Positions 34,672-45,789 of a stretch of DNA of 64,000 nt are shown piece by piece. The notes under the pieces are model-generated. The model saw only the letters and a program-made list of their open reading frames with translations. It was not told where the DNA came from and ran no database searches. The position numbers were made by a program, and so were the translations under genes. Within the stretch, counting starts at the first letter, position 1. Every line of letters begins with the position of its first letter. The DNA is from Meghimatium bilineatum (lineage: Eukaryota > Mollusca > Gastropoda > Stylommatophora > Philomycidae), in NCBI GenBank assembly GCA_034231615.1, contig CM067316.1, positions 26,340,093 through 26,404,092 of the forward strand, written 5' to 3'.

Positions 34672-37323
34672 TTCTATATGACAAACTTGTTGTTCTATAT
34701 GACATACTTGTTGTTCTATATTACAAACTTGTTGTTCTATATGACAAACTTGTTGTTCTATATGACAAACTTGTTGTTCTATATGACAAACTTGTTGTTC
34801 TATATTACAAACTTGTTGTTCTATATGACAAACTTGTTGTTCTATATGACAAACTTGTTGTTCTATATTACAAACTTGTTGTTCTATATGACAAACTTGT
34901 TGTTCTATATTACAAACTTGTTGTTCTATATGACAAACTTGTTGTTCTATATGACAAACTTGTTGTTCTATATGACAAACTTGTTGTTCTATATTACAAA
35001 CTTGTTGTTCTATATGACAAACTTGTTGTTCTATATTACAAACTTGTTGTTCTATATGACAAACTTGTTGTTCTATATTACAAACTTGTTGTTCTATATG
35101 ACAAACTTGTTGTTCTATATGACAAACTTGTTGTTCTATATGACAAACTTGTTGTTCTATATGACAAACTTGTTGTTCTATATGACAAACTTGTTGTTGT
35201 ATATGACAAACTTGTTGTTCTATATGACAAACTTGTTGTTCTATATGACAAACTTGTTGTTCTATATGACAAACTTTTTGTTCTATATTACAAACTTGTT
35301 GTTCTATATGACAAACTTGTTGTTCTATATTACAAACTTGTTGTTCTATATGACAAACTTGTTGTTCTATATGACAAACTTGTTGTTCTATATGACAAAC
35401 TTGTTGTTCTATATGACAAACTTGTTGTTCTATATTACAAACTTGTTGTTCTATATGACAAACTTGTTGTTCTATATTACAAACTTGTTGTTCTATATGA
35501 CAAACTTGTTGTTCTATATTACAAACTTGTTGTTCTATATGACAAACTTGTTGTTCTATATGACAAACTTGTTGCTCTATATGACAAACTTGTTGTTCTA
35601 TATTACAAACTTGTTGTTCTATATGACAAACTTGTTGTTCTATATTACAAACTTGTTGTTCTATATGACAAACTTGTTGCTCTATATGACAAACTTGTTG
35701 TTCTATATTACAAACTTGTTGTTCTATATGACAAACTTGTTGTTCTATATGACAAACTTGTTGTTCTATATTACAAACTTGTTGTTCTATATGACAAACT
35801 TGTTGCTCTATATGACAAACTTGTTGTTCTATATGACAAACTTGTTGTTCTATATTACAAACTTGTTGTTCTATATTACAAACTTGTTGTTCTATATGAC
35901 AAACTTGTTGTTCTATATTACAAACTTGTTGTTCTATATGACAAACTTGTTGTTCTATATGACAAACTTGTTGTTCTATATGACAAACTTGTTGTTCTAT
36001 ATGACAAACTTGTTGTTCTATATGACAAACTTGTTGTTCTATATGACAAACTTGTTGTTCTATATTACAAACTTGTTGTTCTATATGACAAACTTGTTGT
36101 TCTATATTACAAACTTGTTGTTCTATATGACAAACTTGTTGTTCTATATTACAAACTTGTTGTTCTATATGACAAACTTGTTGTTCTATATGACAAACTT
36201 GTTGTTCTATATTACAAACTTGTTGTTCTATATGACAAACTTGTTGTTCTATATGACAAACTTGTTGTTCTATATGACAAACTTGTTGTTCTATATTACA
36301 AACTTGTTGTTCTATATGACAAACTTGTTGTTCTATATGACAAACTTGTTGTTCTATATGACAAACTTGTTGTTCTATATGACAAACTTGCTGTTCTATA
36401 TGACAAACTTGTTGTTGTATATGACAAACTTGTTGTTCTATATGACAAACTTGTTGTTCTATATGACAAACTTGTTGTTCTATATGACAAACTTGTTGTT
36501 CTATATGACAAACTTGTTGTTCTATATTACACACTTGTTGTTCTATATTACAAACTTGTTGTTCTATATGACAAACTTGTTGTTCTATATTACAAACTTG
36601 TTGTTCTATATTACAAACTTGTTGTTCTATATGACAAACTTGTTGTTCTATATGACAAACTTGTTGTTCTATATTACAAACTTGTTGTTCTATATGACAA
36701 ACTTGTTGTTCTATATTACAAACTTGTTGTTCTATATGACAAACTTGTTGTTCTATATGACAAACTTGTTGCTCTATATGACAAACTTGTTGTTCTATAT
36801 TACAAACTTGTTGTTCTATATTACAAACTTGTTGTTCTATATTACAAACTTGTTGTTCTATATGACAAACTTGTTGCTCTATATGACAAACTTGTTGTTC
36901 TATATGACACACTTGTTGTTCTATATGACAAACTTGTTGTTCTATATGACAAACTTGTTGTTCTATATTACAAACTTGTTGTTCTATATGACAAACTTGT
37001 TGTTCTATATGACAAACTTGTTGTTCTATATTACAAACTTGTTGTTCTATATTACAAACTTGTTGCTCTATATGACAAACTTGTTGCTCTATATGACAAA
37101 CTTGTTGTTCTATATTACAAACTTGTTGTTCTATATGACAAACTTGTTGTTCTATATTACAAACTTGTTGTTCTATATGACAAACTTGTTGCTCTATATG
37201 ACAAACTTGTTGTTCTATATGACAAACTTGTTGTTCTATATGACAAACTTGTTGTTCTATATGACAAACTTGTTGTTCTATATGACAAACTTGTTGTTCT
37301 ATATGACAAACTTGTTGTTCTAT
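34672..37323. repeat. 21-bp satellite array, about 126 copies
   Basis: Unit ttctatatgacaaacttgtt plus g. About a third of units carry T in place of G (atattac for atatgac); rarer variants have gctcta or ttgtat. Because 21 is divisible by three and most units lack stops, two + frames and one - frame stay open for about 900 codons. These read as heptads (LYDKLVV; FYMTNLL; IEQQVCH). Nothing else supports a gene here. It is best read as a tandem satellite. Confidence 0.97.
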
Positions 37324-37417
37324 TTCTGTATTCTTTGTGAGATTATTCCACAGCTTTGCATAAATATCGTTGCCGTGTTTGTATATCCGATCCATGAATC
37401 TGTTACTATGGTTTCCT

Positions 37418-37581
37418 TCAGTGCAGGATTGACCTATAAGCTAAACAAGCTATAGCTTAGAGCCCCCACTTTCTTGGGGGCCCCAAAAAAGTTTGATTTC
37501 ACTATCAATATACTTCTTAATTGATAAAGGGCCCCATATCTCAAATAGCTTAGGGCCTTATCAAGTCTAAATCCGGCACTG
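37418..37581. mobile_element. hAT-like MITE, 164 bp, with 8-bp target duplication
   Basis: Ends cagtgcaggatt and (reverse complement) cagtgccggatt are inverted repeats. Inner blocks agcttagagccccc and gcccctaagct-like segments extend the symmetry. An 8-bp duplication, ggtttcct, flanks it at 37410-37417 and 37582-37589. No ORF is present. It begins under 100 bases from the end of the 21-bp array. Confidence 0.82.
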
Positions 37582-37663
37582 GGTTTCCTACACCTCTATG
37601 TCTATCACGCCTGCTTGTGGCTTGATATTTTTAATTATTAGTCTGTTCCTATACTTATTTATT

Positions 37664-37880
37664 CTTCTTCTTCTTCTTCTTCTTCTTCTTCAGCGTTCTC
37701 TCTCAAATAACCACAGCGAATATTTCGTGTGATTTCCGCCAGGGAGCGTGAAGTACGTTGTGCTGCAAGTTCCACAGTAAAACTGTGATTATTTGCACCC
37801 CGGTTGGCCACTTGTGGTCATGACGTCCGAGATCCAGCACATCCGTTTTCGTCATTCCTTTATTTCGGGTTTGGTCCCTA
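37664..37880 (-). mobile_element. Retroposon 3' end with GAA tail and shared core
   Basis: A (TTC)n run at 37664-37692 is the tail on the - strand. Next come agcgttctctctcaaataa, the block gtgatttccgcc..gggagcgtg..gtacgttgtgc, and the core acatccgttttcg. The middle block is also found in the 1.3-kb retroposons at 50152 and 58111. The tail matches family C. Confidence 0.65.
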
Positions 37881-38029
37881 GTATACTTATTTTATTATTA
37901 TATATATTTAGACCCGTACAGCTTAAACCAACTGACTAATTTATTATATATATATATATATATAACTCGCATTGCCCTAGCATCAAGTGCATTTAACTGT
38001 CTAATATCTGGAAGTCAAAGTCAATCAGC

Positions 38030-38517
38030 ACACGCACGAAAATGCGCTTATTTAATTCCTGCGTTATTCCGGTGCTATCATATGGATGTGAGAGCTGGAA
38101 AAGCTCTTTATCTTCAGAAAAGAAATTACTGAGTTTCGAGAACAAATGTCTTCGTAGGATAACTAACACCCATTGGAGTGAATTCAAATCGAATGATAAA
38201 ATCAGAGAAGAGACACATCAAAATTTCATCACAGATGTTATCAGAAAATGCCGTTGGTCCTATATCGGGCTTGTCCTACGCGCAGACACCAACAGAATAC
38301 ACCACCAATCTCTTGAATGGATACCTACAGGCAAAAGAGTAAGGGGTACACCAAAATAAACACTCAAAAGAACAATACTTAAAGTAAAACAACCAATATT
38401 CATACTATTCAAGAACTGCACAGAATAGCTTTAAACAGACAGAATTGGAGAGAACTGACCTCTGCCCTATGCGCTAACTTCAGCGCAAAAGGAAAATGAA
38501 TGAATGAATATATATAT
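38030..38517 (+). mobile_element. LINE 3' end, same family as 5610-5823
   Basis: Reads MRLFNSCVIPVLSYGCESWK, ENKCLRRITNTHWSEF, then [19 protein letters not shown]; the frame is lost afterwards. The nucleotide match to the 5610 copy continues to the (AATG) tail at 38497-38510. A TA-repeat follows at 38503-38525. Confidence 0.88.
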
Positions 38518-38528
38518 ATATATATAAA

Positions 38529-38652
38529 ACTTGTCAGTTACATTGTTTTACGATCTGACCATTAGTTGTACATCGGGACACTGCACTCCTAGGCTTCCTG
38601 AACCAGAACACACAGATAGATAACAGCAAAGACATCACCGATACAGTATAAA
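38529..38652 (-). pseudogene. Truncated copy of the PLAC8-like gene end
   Basis: About 124 bp matching 41217-41344. On the - strand it reads CIGDVFAVIYLCVLVQEA and then a stop where the intact gene continues EVQ. The similarity covers the last third of the coding region and about 15 bases of 3' flank, then stops abruptly. It is a partial duplication and not a gene on its own. Confidence 0.85.
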
Positions 38653-38659
38653 AAAAATA

Positions 38660-39220
38660 TTTCTACATATTTACCAAATGTTTTCTTCACATTGAAGGTT
38701 GACGGCAACGGACCTCCAGCATCCTCTGTCTCTTTTCTCTTGATGGTTGATTTAGATAGACTGTATCTTGCACATCTTATGTTTCCCGTACATCTGTATC
38801 TCTACCGTGTATCTCTGTAAGCTACACACAATCTTGACGAAGGCACATGCACTCTGGACAGGACACATGGTTCACATGAAATATTAGCGTCTACCACAAA
38901 ATGCATAGCAAACTGTATACTTGCTGCGAATTCTATCCACGTATTTTTGTGTTTAGTATTGGATTTTTTCTCAGTTTTCCTTATTATCATAGCTTTTTAA
39001 AATATGAATTCCTTACTTGATTTGTCTACACGTTCTAATTGCAGTCTTTACAGTTCTCTGTCAAGAGGACTGTGTCACTTGCATATCCTAGGTTGTATAT
39101 TATTTGTGCCATTGAACCTTGCATTCCTTCAACCTATTTAAAGACCTTCTCTGTGTATATGTTAATTAGTCTCGGTGAAACAAGCATCACTGTCTTACTT
39201 ATACTTTTTTATTGCTATGT
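38660..39220. other. Intergenic, nothing recognised
   Basis: Spacer between the PLAC8 fragment and a LINE; nothing recognised. Confidence 0.4.
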
Positions 39221-39221
39221 G

Positions 39222-39990
39222 TTGTCCGCCCATCACAAGTGATGATGACCATTTGTTACATCCACTTTTTGAAAATTCAATTTTAGTTATGTCCTTGATT
39301 ATGAGTTAGTAGATGGCTAATGAGCCCTATTCGGGCTGTAAATGTCCTTGGACAGTTCGGACATGGAATGACGGCAGTAGACGGATCTTGGTCTATCCGT
39401 GACTTTCTAGCTGCTCTCCGCTGTTGAGCTGCTGCATTTCTCTTCTTTTCACAAGATGATACTCTCTTTTTTATTTTAGAACGTCATGTAGATCTATTTT
39501 GTGCAAGTTCTTCCCATGTATCGTGGTCTATTTCAAAGGTTTTAAGTGAGTACTTTAACTAGTCCTTGTAGCGTGTTTTTTTTTGACCACCTTGAGATCG
39601 TGTGCCCTTCTCTAGCTCACCATAGAGGAGTATCTTTGGCAGACGATGGTCTGGCATACGCACCAAATGACCTGTCCAACGAATCTGTGTCTGCATCAGG
39701 ATGGTGTCAATGCTTGGGATACCAGCTCTACCAAGGACAGTGGTATCTGGAATCTTTTCTTGCCATCTGATGTTCATAACTTTTCTGAGACAATTTGTAT
39801 GAAAATGATTGAGTTTTTTCACATGACGTCTATACACAGTCCATGTTTCACTAGCGTATAACAGCACTGGAAGTACCACTGCTCTGTAAACTTTCAGCTT
39901 AGTCTGTAGGTTAATGCCATTTCTACGCCAAACATTTGCGTATAATCTGCCGAAAGTACTGCTTGCTTTGGCGATCTTTGTAAATTGCTA
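39222..39990 (-). mobile_element. LINE 3' part: RT thumb and C2H2 tail
   Basis: On the - strand: NGINLQTKLKVYRAVVLPVL, LYASETWTVYRRHVKKLNHF, RKVMNIRWQEKIPDTTVLGR, then YGELEKGTRSQGGQKKTRYK. After a stop comes the C-terminal CPNCPRTFTARIGLISHLLT zinc-finger-like end near 39300. The RSQGGQKKRYKD segment plus terminal CxxC...H is typical of a LINE type common in invertebrates. A copy of its 3' 200 bp is at 56867-57067. Confidence 0.9.
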
Positions 39991-40019
39991 TGTAGATCTA
40001 GTAAAGAGCCAACTGTACT

Positions 40020-40290
40020 CGCACTTTATAGATACACTTTGTTCTTAATACATAGGGGGGCCTATTCCTAATTAGTCTAATGACTTTTCCATATAAGCCT
40101 ACTTATTGGAGACAATTAGTTTTTCGTGTTGGATTCTGTCGAATGCCTTGTTCTAGTCTATAAAGTAATTGTAGATGCGTTTGTAGAATTATTTATATTT
40201 ATCCATTGAAAATGGAATACCAGGAATAGCTTCAATGATTCCTTTGTTTTTCCTAAAACCGAACTATTACATTACACGGACATAGCGTGT
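40020..40290 (-). mobile_element. LINE RT fragment, decayed
   Basis: On the - strand: [16 protein letters not shown], then NKAFDRIQHEKLIV. It corresponds to [14 protein letters not shown]...[13 protein letters not shown] in the element at 14609-16090. Several stops are present. Confidence 0.75.
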
Positions 40291-40596
40291 GCTGCTCTAT
40301 TTTCCCTCCATTTACCCGTGCCGTTTTTATTAATACTGTATGCTTCATCTATGTTTGGGTATGTTTTTTCGTATTCTACTGTTTCATTTACTAATTTGTC
40401 ATATTAGCTCATTCTCACCCAAAACAATACAAACATCTTTGTCGTAACATAAGTTTTTATTCGTAATTCAGTCTTGGTCGGCATAGAAATATCTAATGAT
40501 GGATTATATTTTAAAATATATTTTACAAATTGGTGTTACATGTGTGGCTATCATTCTAAAATAATGTCAAATCAAACACATACATGGTGTTTAAAC

Positions 40597-40700
40597 TAGT
40601 GGTTCTCAATATTTTTTGTCATTGGCCCCCTTTCTGGACACATTTTATTCCGTTCCTCCCTCCTCCTAGGACCTCATAAATACTTTTCAAATTTCTTCTT
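40597..40700 (+). repeat. Possible hAT-like element left end
   Basis: Starts tagtggttctcaatattttt then ttggccccc. It resembles the widespread cagtggttctcaac hAT-type terminus, also seen at 57775. No partner end was found. Confidence 0.35.
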
Positions 40701-41233
40701 CATTTCTCATTATTATATATCTGCTTAAATATTGCCCAAATAAGTACCATTCTGTGACTCTGCAATTTCTCACTTTTCTGTGTGTCTCCTCCAGAGAAAC
40801 GTTTTGGCATCCATGGTAATCATATGGCCGCATGCCCATAGAGTAGTTGAGGGGGGAGGGGGTTTCCAAACTTCCCAATAACAAATTGGAATAGGTCGTT
40901 TAGTACTAGGAACTTGGCAAAAATCCCCCAAAACCCCTGTCAGCGATTTTTCACACTAGGTCATACATTTGTTTTACCAAACTCACCAAATCGCCATCTG
41001 ACAGACAAAATTGTACGAATTCATTTTTATTTTTTGCAACCCTTCTCTCCTTTGAGGAGATGATATATATGGTACTGTATAGCCATCGTTAATAGCAACC
41101 TCTTTCATTAATATCAGTTATTAAACAATTCAGTTCAAGCTTTAAAAAATATGTCCACTAGTTAATTAAAATTGGTGTCTGCCTTAATGTCATAGCACAT
41201 AGATTTAGAACAAAAATTGTCAGTTAAATCGTT

Positions 41234-41557
41234 TTACGATCTGGCCATTAGTTGTACACCGGGACACTGCACTTCCTGGGCTTCCTGAACCAGAGCACAA
41301 AGATGGCAGAAGACGACAGCAAATAAATCACCGATACAGCTACCTTCTATATTACGGGACTCTCTGATCTTCCCTCGCACATGCACTAAGGCAAATATGT
41401 CCAAAAAAGGAACGAAGTATGCTAAGCTGCATAGAAGACATGAGTCTCCCACGGCCTCTGCGTTTTTGCCAAATGTGTAACATGGCACGAAATACGTGAT
41501 GAAACAAAGGCCGATGTTGTCAAAGCAACCGAAGAGACTGTGTTGAAATTCAGGCAT
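41234..41557 (-). CDS. PLAC8/cornifelin-type cysteine-rich protein, 107 aa
   Basis: The start is ATG at 41557-41555 and the stop is at 41234. The protein begins MPEFQHSLFGCFDNIGLCFI and runs through FVPCYTFGKNAEAVG, a hydrophobic middle, VRGKIRESRNIEGSCIGDLF and FCHLCALVQEAQEVQ. The order LF-x-CF...C....PC..G..A, then R.K.R....I.GSC..D, then C..C.L.QE..E, is the PLAC8 family pattern, and 107 residues is a normal length. PLAC8 proteins are small cysteine-rich proteins, often membrane-associated; the exact role of this one is unknown. Upstream on the - strand, ttattttccag at about 41660 is a good splice acceptor. The exon probably carries about 100 bases of 5' UTR, and any earlier exon was not found. 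Another reading uses the acceptor ctttttcag just before the ATG. Confidence 0.83.
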   Translation of the reverse strand: MPEFQHSLFGCFDNIGLCFITYFVPCYTFGKNAEAVGDSCLLCSLAYFVPFLDIFALVHVRGKIRESRNIEGSCIGDLFAVVFCHLCALVQEAQEVQCPGVQLMARS

Positions 41558-41809
41558 TATCACTGAAAAAGATTCTTCAGATGTTCAACCAAACGTTCTG
41601 TTGATTGGATTTCTAGCTTCAGGGTTGAAGACGTATCGATGAAATCAACGTTTAACAACCTGGAAAATAAAATCTTAATGTCAATATTGACAAAGAGGGA
41701 GAAACAGACCAAGATGTGGACAACATAACTAATTAGGAGAGGTTTGCTTTCAATACTATTCGCCAATTGTTTAATTCCCTCAACATTGTCACATAGAAAC
41801 AAGGTTATG

Positions 41810-42065
41810 GTGTTTAATTCAAATGTGAAATATATAGACCTATTGCTTTATGATTGAAACATAGCATGTAATCAGAATATCATATCAAAACTGCAGATAT
41901 TTATCAAGCGATGTCTCCATCGTTTACTGCTTTTTAAATGGTCACAGTTGATATTAAATAAGAATCTAAATCACCAAATTATCAGAGTTTGTCCAACAAA
42001 ATGGAGAGTCCCACAGTAACCAAACGAATAAGTTATAAATACTACATAAAGTATTATTAAAGTTT
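41810..42065. other. Intergenic, nothing recognised
   Basis: AT-rich. It may contain the promoter or a 5' exon of the PLAC8-like gene, but nothing specific is visible. Confidence 0.35.
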
Positions 42066-42069
42066 ATTA

Positions 42070-42340
42070 TTGTTTATTGTCTTTCCCCAGGTGAATGATT
42101 GTTGATCGCATTCACACTTGCCGTTAAGTGTAGGGGTGGTATCTTAAGCTGTCGTTTCAAGGTCAGATGTGTCGCCGTGGTTGCATTTAGTCCAAGTTTG
42201 TTCAAGACTATCTTGATGTTTTCTACTCACCGTTTTCTTGGTCTACCTTTAGCTTTACTTCCGGGTATTCTTGTATTATATGCTTTTATTGGTATTTGGT
42301 TTGCCTTCATACTCATAAGGTGACCGAATCATTTCAGACA
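42070..42340 (-). mobile_element. LINE family B 3' end
   Basis: On the - strand: NQIPIKAYNTRIPGSKAKGR, PRKR, then a stop, NIKIVLNKLGLNATTATHLT and HSPGERQ. It aligns with 26800-27044 at high similarity. Confidence 0.87.
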
Positions 42341-42690
42341 CGGTTACTATTAAAGCCTAATATTTTGAAATTGTGAAAGAGAACATATCAGAACCAGGTG
42401 AAGATAGATGAAAAATAAGAAAACTGAGATGGATAGGACAGACTATTAGAAAACAAAAAGGAAGACAACATAGGCAGATTGTGATAGGGAGAGGGATGTG
42501 ATATGAAATGATGATGAATAACTTGTACGTTTCCAGTACACTTCTCTCCTTCTTATGACATTGATGACTTTTATGACTGGACAAACGGTGATGACTGGAC
42601 TTCTACTAGAACATACTCCAACGTGAAAACCATCACATGTATATTATATACATACATATGTAACTTTATTACAGATTTATCAGTCCACGA

Positions 42691-43010
42691 CATCTACACT
42701 CTGAGTACAACATCTACACTCTGAGTACAACATCTACACTCTGAGTACAACATCTACACTCTGAGTACAACATCTACACTCTGAGTACAACATCTACACT
42801 CTGAGTACAACATCTACACTCTGAGTACAACATCTACACTCTGAGTACAATATCTACACTCTGAGTACAAAATCTACACTCTGAGTACAACATCTACACT
42901 CTGAGTACAACATCTACACTCTGAGTACAACATCTACACTCTGAGTACAATATCTACACTCTGAGTACAACATCTACACTCTGAGTACAACATCTATACT
43001 CTGAGTACAA
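42691..43010. repeat. 20-bp tandem array, exactly 16 copies
   Basis: Unit catctacactctgagtacaa fills 320 bases with only a few single-base changes. Confidence 0.98.
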
Positions 43011-43630
43011 TATCAAGCAATTATAATCATCACGTTCAATAATCATATAAACTTCAATTCCGCAAGACAATCTTGAATCTTCAAATTCCGCAAGATAATT
43101 GAGATAATCATTTGGTTCTACAAACAATATAAACTTCACGCTTAGCATCGATATATCTTCGATTCCTCAAATTCAGCAAGATAATCTTTTGGTTAATGTA
43201 AGACAATCTTCCAGTTCAGCAGCGAAATCTTCCTGTTCCTCCTTAACCTGTGGACCTCTTGGATTCAGAATCTTATCCACCTAGCAGTAATAAACTTCTC
43301 GACTTCTGACCTCTCTAAGTCTACTAGTCTCCGTCTGGCATTGGTTTCCCTTTCACTGCTGGGGTCGGCAACCCCAGACCCTAACTCTCCGTTTAGGATG
43401 TGAAGTCACGCCCGTAGATAAGTGGGGGGGGGGGGGGGGTTTAACCCCACCCCTCTTCTTTAGCAAATCAGAACATGACTTTTAGTACTAGGACTGTAGT
43501 CAAAAGGTGGGTAAACCACGCCCTTTTGGCGATTTTTCTCAAACATATCATCATATTCCTCATTAGAAATTGAGAATTACGCACGAAAACGGGTGTGGTT
43601 GAGTTGGGTAATAAACCTAGTAGGTCTGGG
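43011..43630. other. Intergenic with low-complexity runs
   Basis: Scattered repeats of aattccgcaaga at 43055-43110, and a G run at 43424-43438. No gene was recognised. Confidence 0.45.
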
Positions 43631-43631
43631 G

Positions 43632-43860
43632 ACCTCCCTAATGTAGTGGTAAACAGTTTGCCTTATGTTCAAGAGGCAATGAGTTCGAATCTTACGTGTC
43701 TTCTTGTTTGCAAAGTGAATTTTTTCGGAGATCCCTGTGGATTATCACGTGAAATTACGGAATTACGTGCTATGCGTGGTACTCTCGGTAGGCGGCGTGC
43801 CGCTTCGTTGTTAGGGACAGAGTACATATGGGAAACCGAGTACAGTGAAGTCAATCTTCT
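43632..43860 (+). mobile_element. tRNA-derived SINE (family S1), copy 2
   Basis: A-box-like gtagtggtaaacag, B-box-like gagttcgaatcttac, body gagatccctgtggattatca. It pairs with the copy at 7648-7850. The body of this copy continues further and includes a GC-rich block tcggtaggcggcgtgcc. Confidence 0.78.
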
Positions 43861-44274
43861 ACGACTTTTGAACTTTGATCCAGTAGGTCAAAGCAACCAG
43901 TAAGTAATGCTGAAGTCGGATGTGTCAGGCCTTAAAGCATATATATATTTCTGGCAAGTTGTCGATTGCAAGCTTGATCGATGGCTACATCATAAATAGG
44001 ATATGCTGCCAGTTTTTCAAATGAACACACAGATCTTCTTATATATCGATGCTCTGGATACCAAGACCTTGCCCAGACTAGTTCGGCCTGTTGATCTCAG
44101 CGTCACTCACCTTGAATGATTAGACTGAATGTATTAGTCGCTTTACATGTACTTGTATCTTCAGCCAATGAAAAGCACGGAACGAGACCCCGCATAAGAT
44201 CAGTGCGCAGGATTATTATGGAGAAGGACTTGGTATACACAAGGCTCATACATTGTCCAGCTATTTTCTTCTTA

Positions 44275-44840
44275 TAGCCCGTTCCATGTGGCGTTGGTTA
44301 ACATGTCTTTCCACGGCTTTCTATTTCGTGCGCTGTCAATCATTTCTGATACCGATGTTCTCCCATGCTATAATGCTAGGTTGTCAAATATCTTCTCTCT
44401 TGGTTTTCTCCTATTTCTCTTGCTCTTCAACTTACCTGCTGTCATAATGTGTTTCATCTTTCCTCTCCCCTCCAGGGTCAGATAAATGGAACACATTATA
44501 TGGAACAAAACAACAGCTCACAAACACATGCATATATCACACAATGACATTGGGTCAAAGGGCATGAGCTCATGGACCGCTGGATCAGCAACCAACCATC
44601 TTTCCTCTTCTCATGTTATGTCCAAAAAATGTGAACTGTGTCTTTCTGATGCGGGTGAACAACTTTCATTTTGAATTAACTTCTTCTATGATATCTGCAT
44701 TAAGCACTTTATCTGTTCATGGTGTTCTTAATATTCTTCTATACAACCACATCTCTGCTGCCTCTGATATAATTTTCATTACTCTCGTTTTCACTAATAC
44801 CAGATATATTAGTGAAAATGGTTCAAGAACGGGACATTCT
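44275..44840 (-). mobile_element. LINE family A 3' part, interrupted by repeat E
   Basis: The outer parts (44275-44480 and 44615-44840), read on the - strand, match the family A thumb and tail by nucleotide similarity (for example atgttaaccaacgccacat at the tail side and gcagcagagatgtggtt upstream). A block at about 44485-44612 is foreign and matches 18115-18200. Confidence 0.7.
44485..44612 (+). repeat. Dispersed short repeat E, copy 2
   Basis: Contains tggaacaaaacaacagctca, caaacacatgcatat, catgagctcatggaccgctg and gatcagcaaccaaccatc. The first and last blocks match 18115-18200. The ggtccatgagctc portion also occurs at 11573-11605. Confidence 0.65.
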
Positions 44841-44932
44841 GGTAACCTTCTTGACAACTGATTCTTTTTTGTAAAGCCGAATCATAACTTTATATATATT
44901 TAGAAGACCGAGATTATGTTAATGTTTTGTTT

Positions 44933-45003
44933 AGCTTTTTCTTGATGTTATGACTAGCTTTTTCTTGATGTTATGTCTAGCTTTTTCTTGATGTTATGTC
45001 TAT
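44933..45003. repeat. 23-bp tandem repeat, 3 copies
   Basis: Unit agctttttcttgatgttatg plus tct, adjacent to the LINE-type repeat at 45003. Confidence 0.93.
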
Positions 45004-45155
45004 CTATCTATAAACCCGTAACCCGTTAGGGTCGTATGGGTACCACATTAGATGCTTCAGCACACAGAGTCCTCCAGCGATTTCTATCTTCAACGATGCG
45101 GATGAGTGATGAAAAATCTTATCCTGTCCATTTCGTGATGTTGTCTTTCTATGTC
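45003..45155 (-). mobile_element. LINE 3' end repeat (family G), copy 1
   Basis: Block aaacccgtaacccgttaggg, tcgta, then catcagatgcttcagcac-like sequence and cacagagtcctccagcgatt, shared with 55490-55630 (same strand) and 55685-55790 (opposite). On the - strand it can be read as a LINE C-terminal end (WRTLCAEAS...). Confidence 0.75.
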
Positions 45156-45293
45156 CGCGCATATATCTAAAAAACTGCGATTAAGTCAATCAGTCTTCTC
45201 CTGGCTTATCACTGTATTCGAATATTCTTTTGCTAGACTCTCTTATCGGTAGTTGGTTATGATTAATTCTCATACGGTGCACGTATCATTTTA

Positions 45294-45415
45294 TTTGCTA
45301 CTAACTATTGCTACTGCTACTATTACCACTATTACTGTTGCACTACCACTTTTGCTACTACTAATACTACTATTGCCAATACTACTTCTGTTGTTAATAC
45401 AACTGCTACTGGACC
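45294..45415. repeat. Imperfect trinucleotide (ACT/TGC) repeat
   Basis: Runs of ctactgctac, tactactaatactac and similar triplets. Confidence 0.85.
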
Positions 45416-45544
45416 TTGTTCCTGAACAAGATTACACAAAACTTTATATCAAATCTATTATCAGATCTAGAAGTGTTCACATCGCTTATTTGCATAAAAT
45501 AAAGTTTTAGTTGTTAACAAAATCACACCGATATTCCTCAAGAG

Positions 45545-45788
45545 TAGGTCGCATTTGAAGACACTCGGTTATATAGGTTGTGTGGTCAAAAGTGGCCGCA
45601 TTTGAAGACACTCCATTATATAGACCGTGTGGTCAAGAGTGGCCGCATTTGAAGACGCTCCATTATATAGACCGTGTGGTCAAAAGTGGCCGCATTTGAA
45701 GACACTCCATTATTATATAGACCGTGTGGTCAAGAGTGGCTGCATTTGAAAACATTCGGTTATATAGGTTGTGTGATCGAAAGTGGTC
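45545..45788. repeat. About 47-bp tandem repeat, 5 copies
   Basis: Unit gtggccgcatttgaagacac then tccattatatagaccgtgtg gtcaaga with small changes. It directly joins the LINE at 45790. Confidence 0.94.
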
Positions 45789-45789
45789 A

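Noticed and set aside
34672..37395. Open frames of about 900 codons in the 21-bp array as protein-coding genes
   Set aside because: They consist of nothing but one 7-residue repeat, exist on both strands at once, and follow from a repeat length divisible by three. I report the array as a satellite.
41560..41802. 80-codon ORF upstream of the PLAC8 exon as its first exon
   Set aside because: It is in another frame and ends in a stop just before the PLAC8 ATG. It has no PLAC8 similarity and is probably 5' UTR and intron.
42691..43010. CRISPR-like array
   Set aside because: Units are head to tail with no unique spacers, and the genome is eukaryotic. The same applies to the 19-, 21-, 29-, 36- and 66-bp arrays.
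43595..43903. 102-codon ORF as a gene
   Set aside because: It lies across SINE S1; the frame is a by-product of the repeat.
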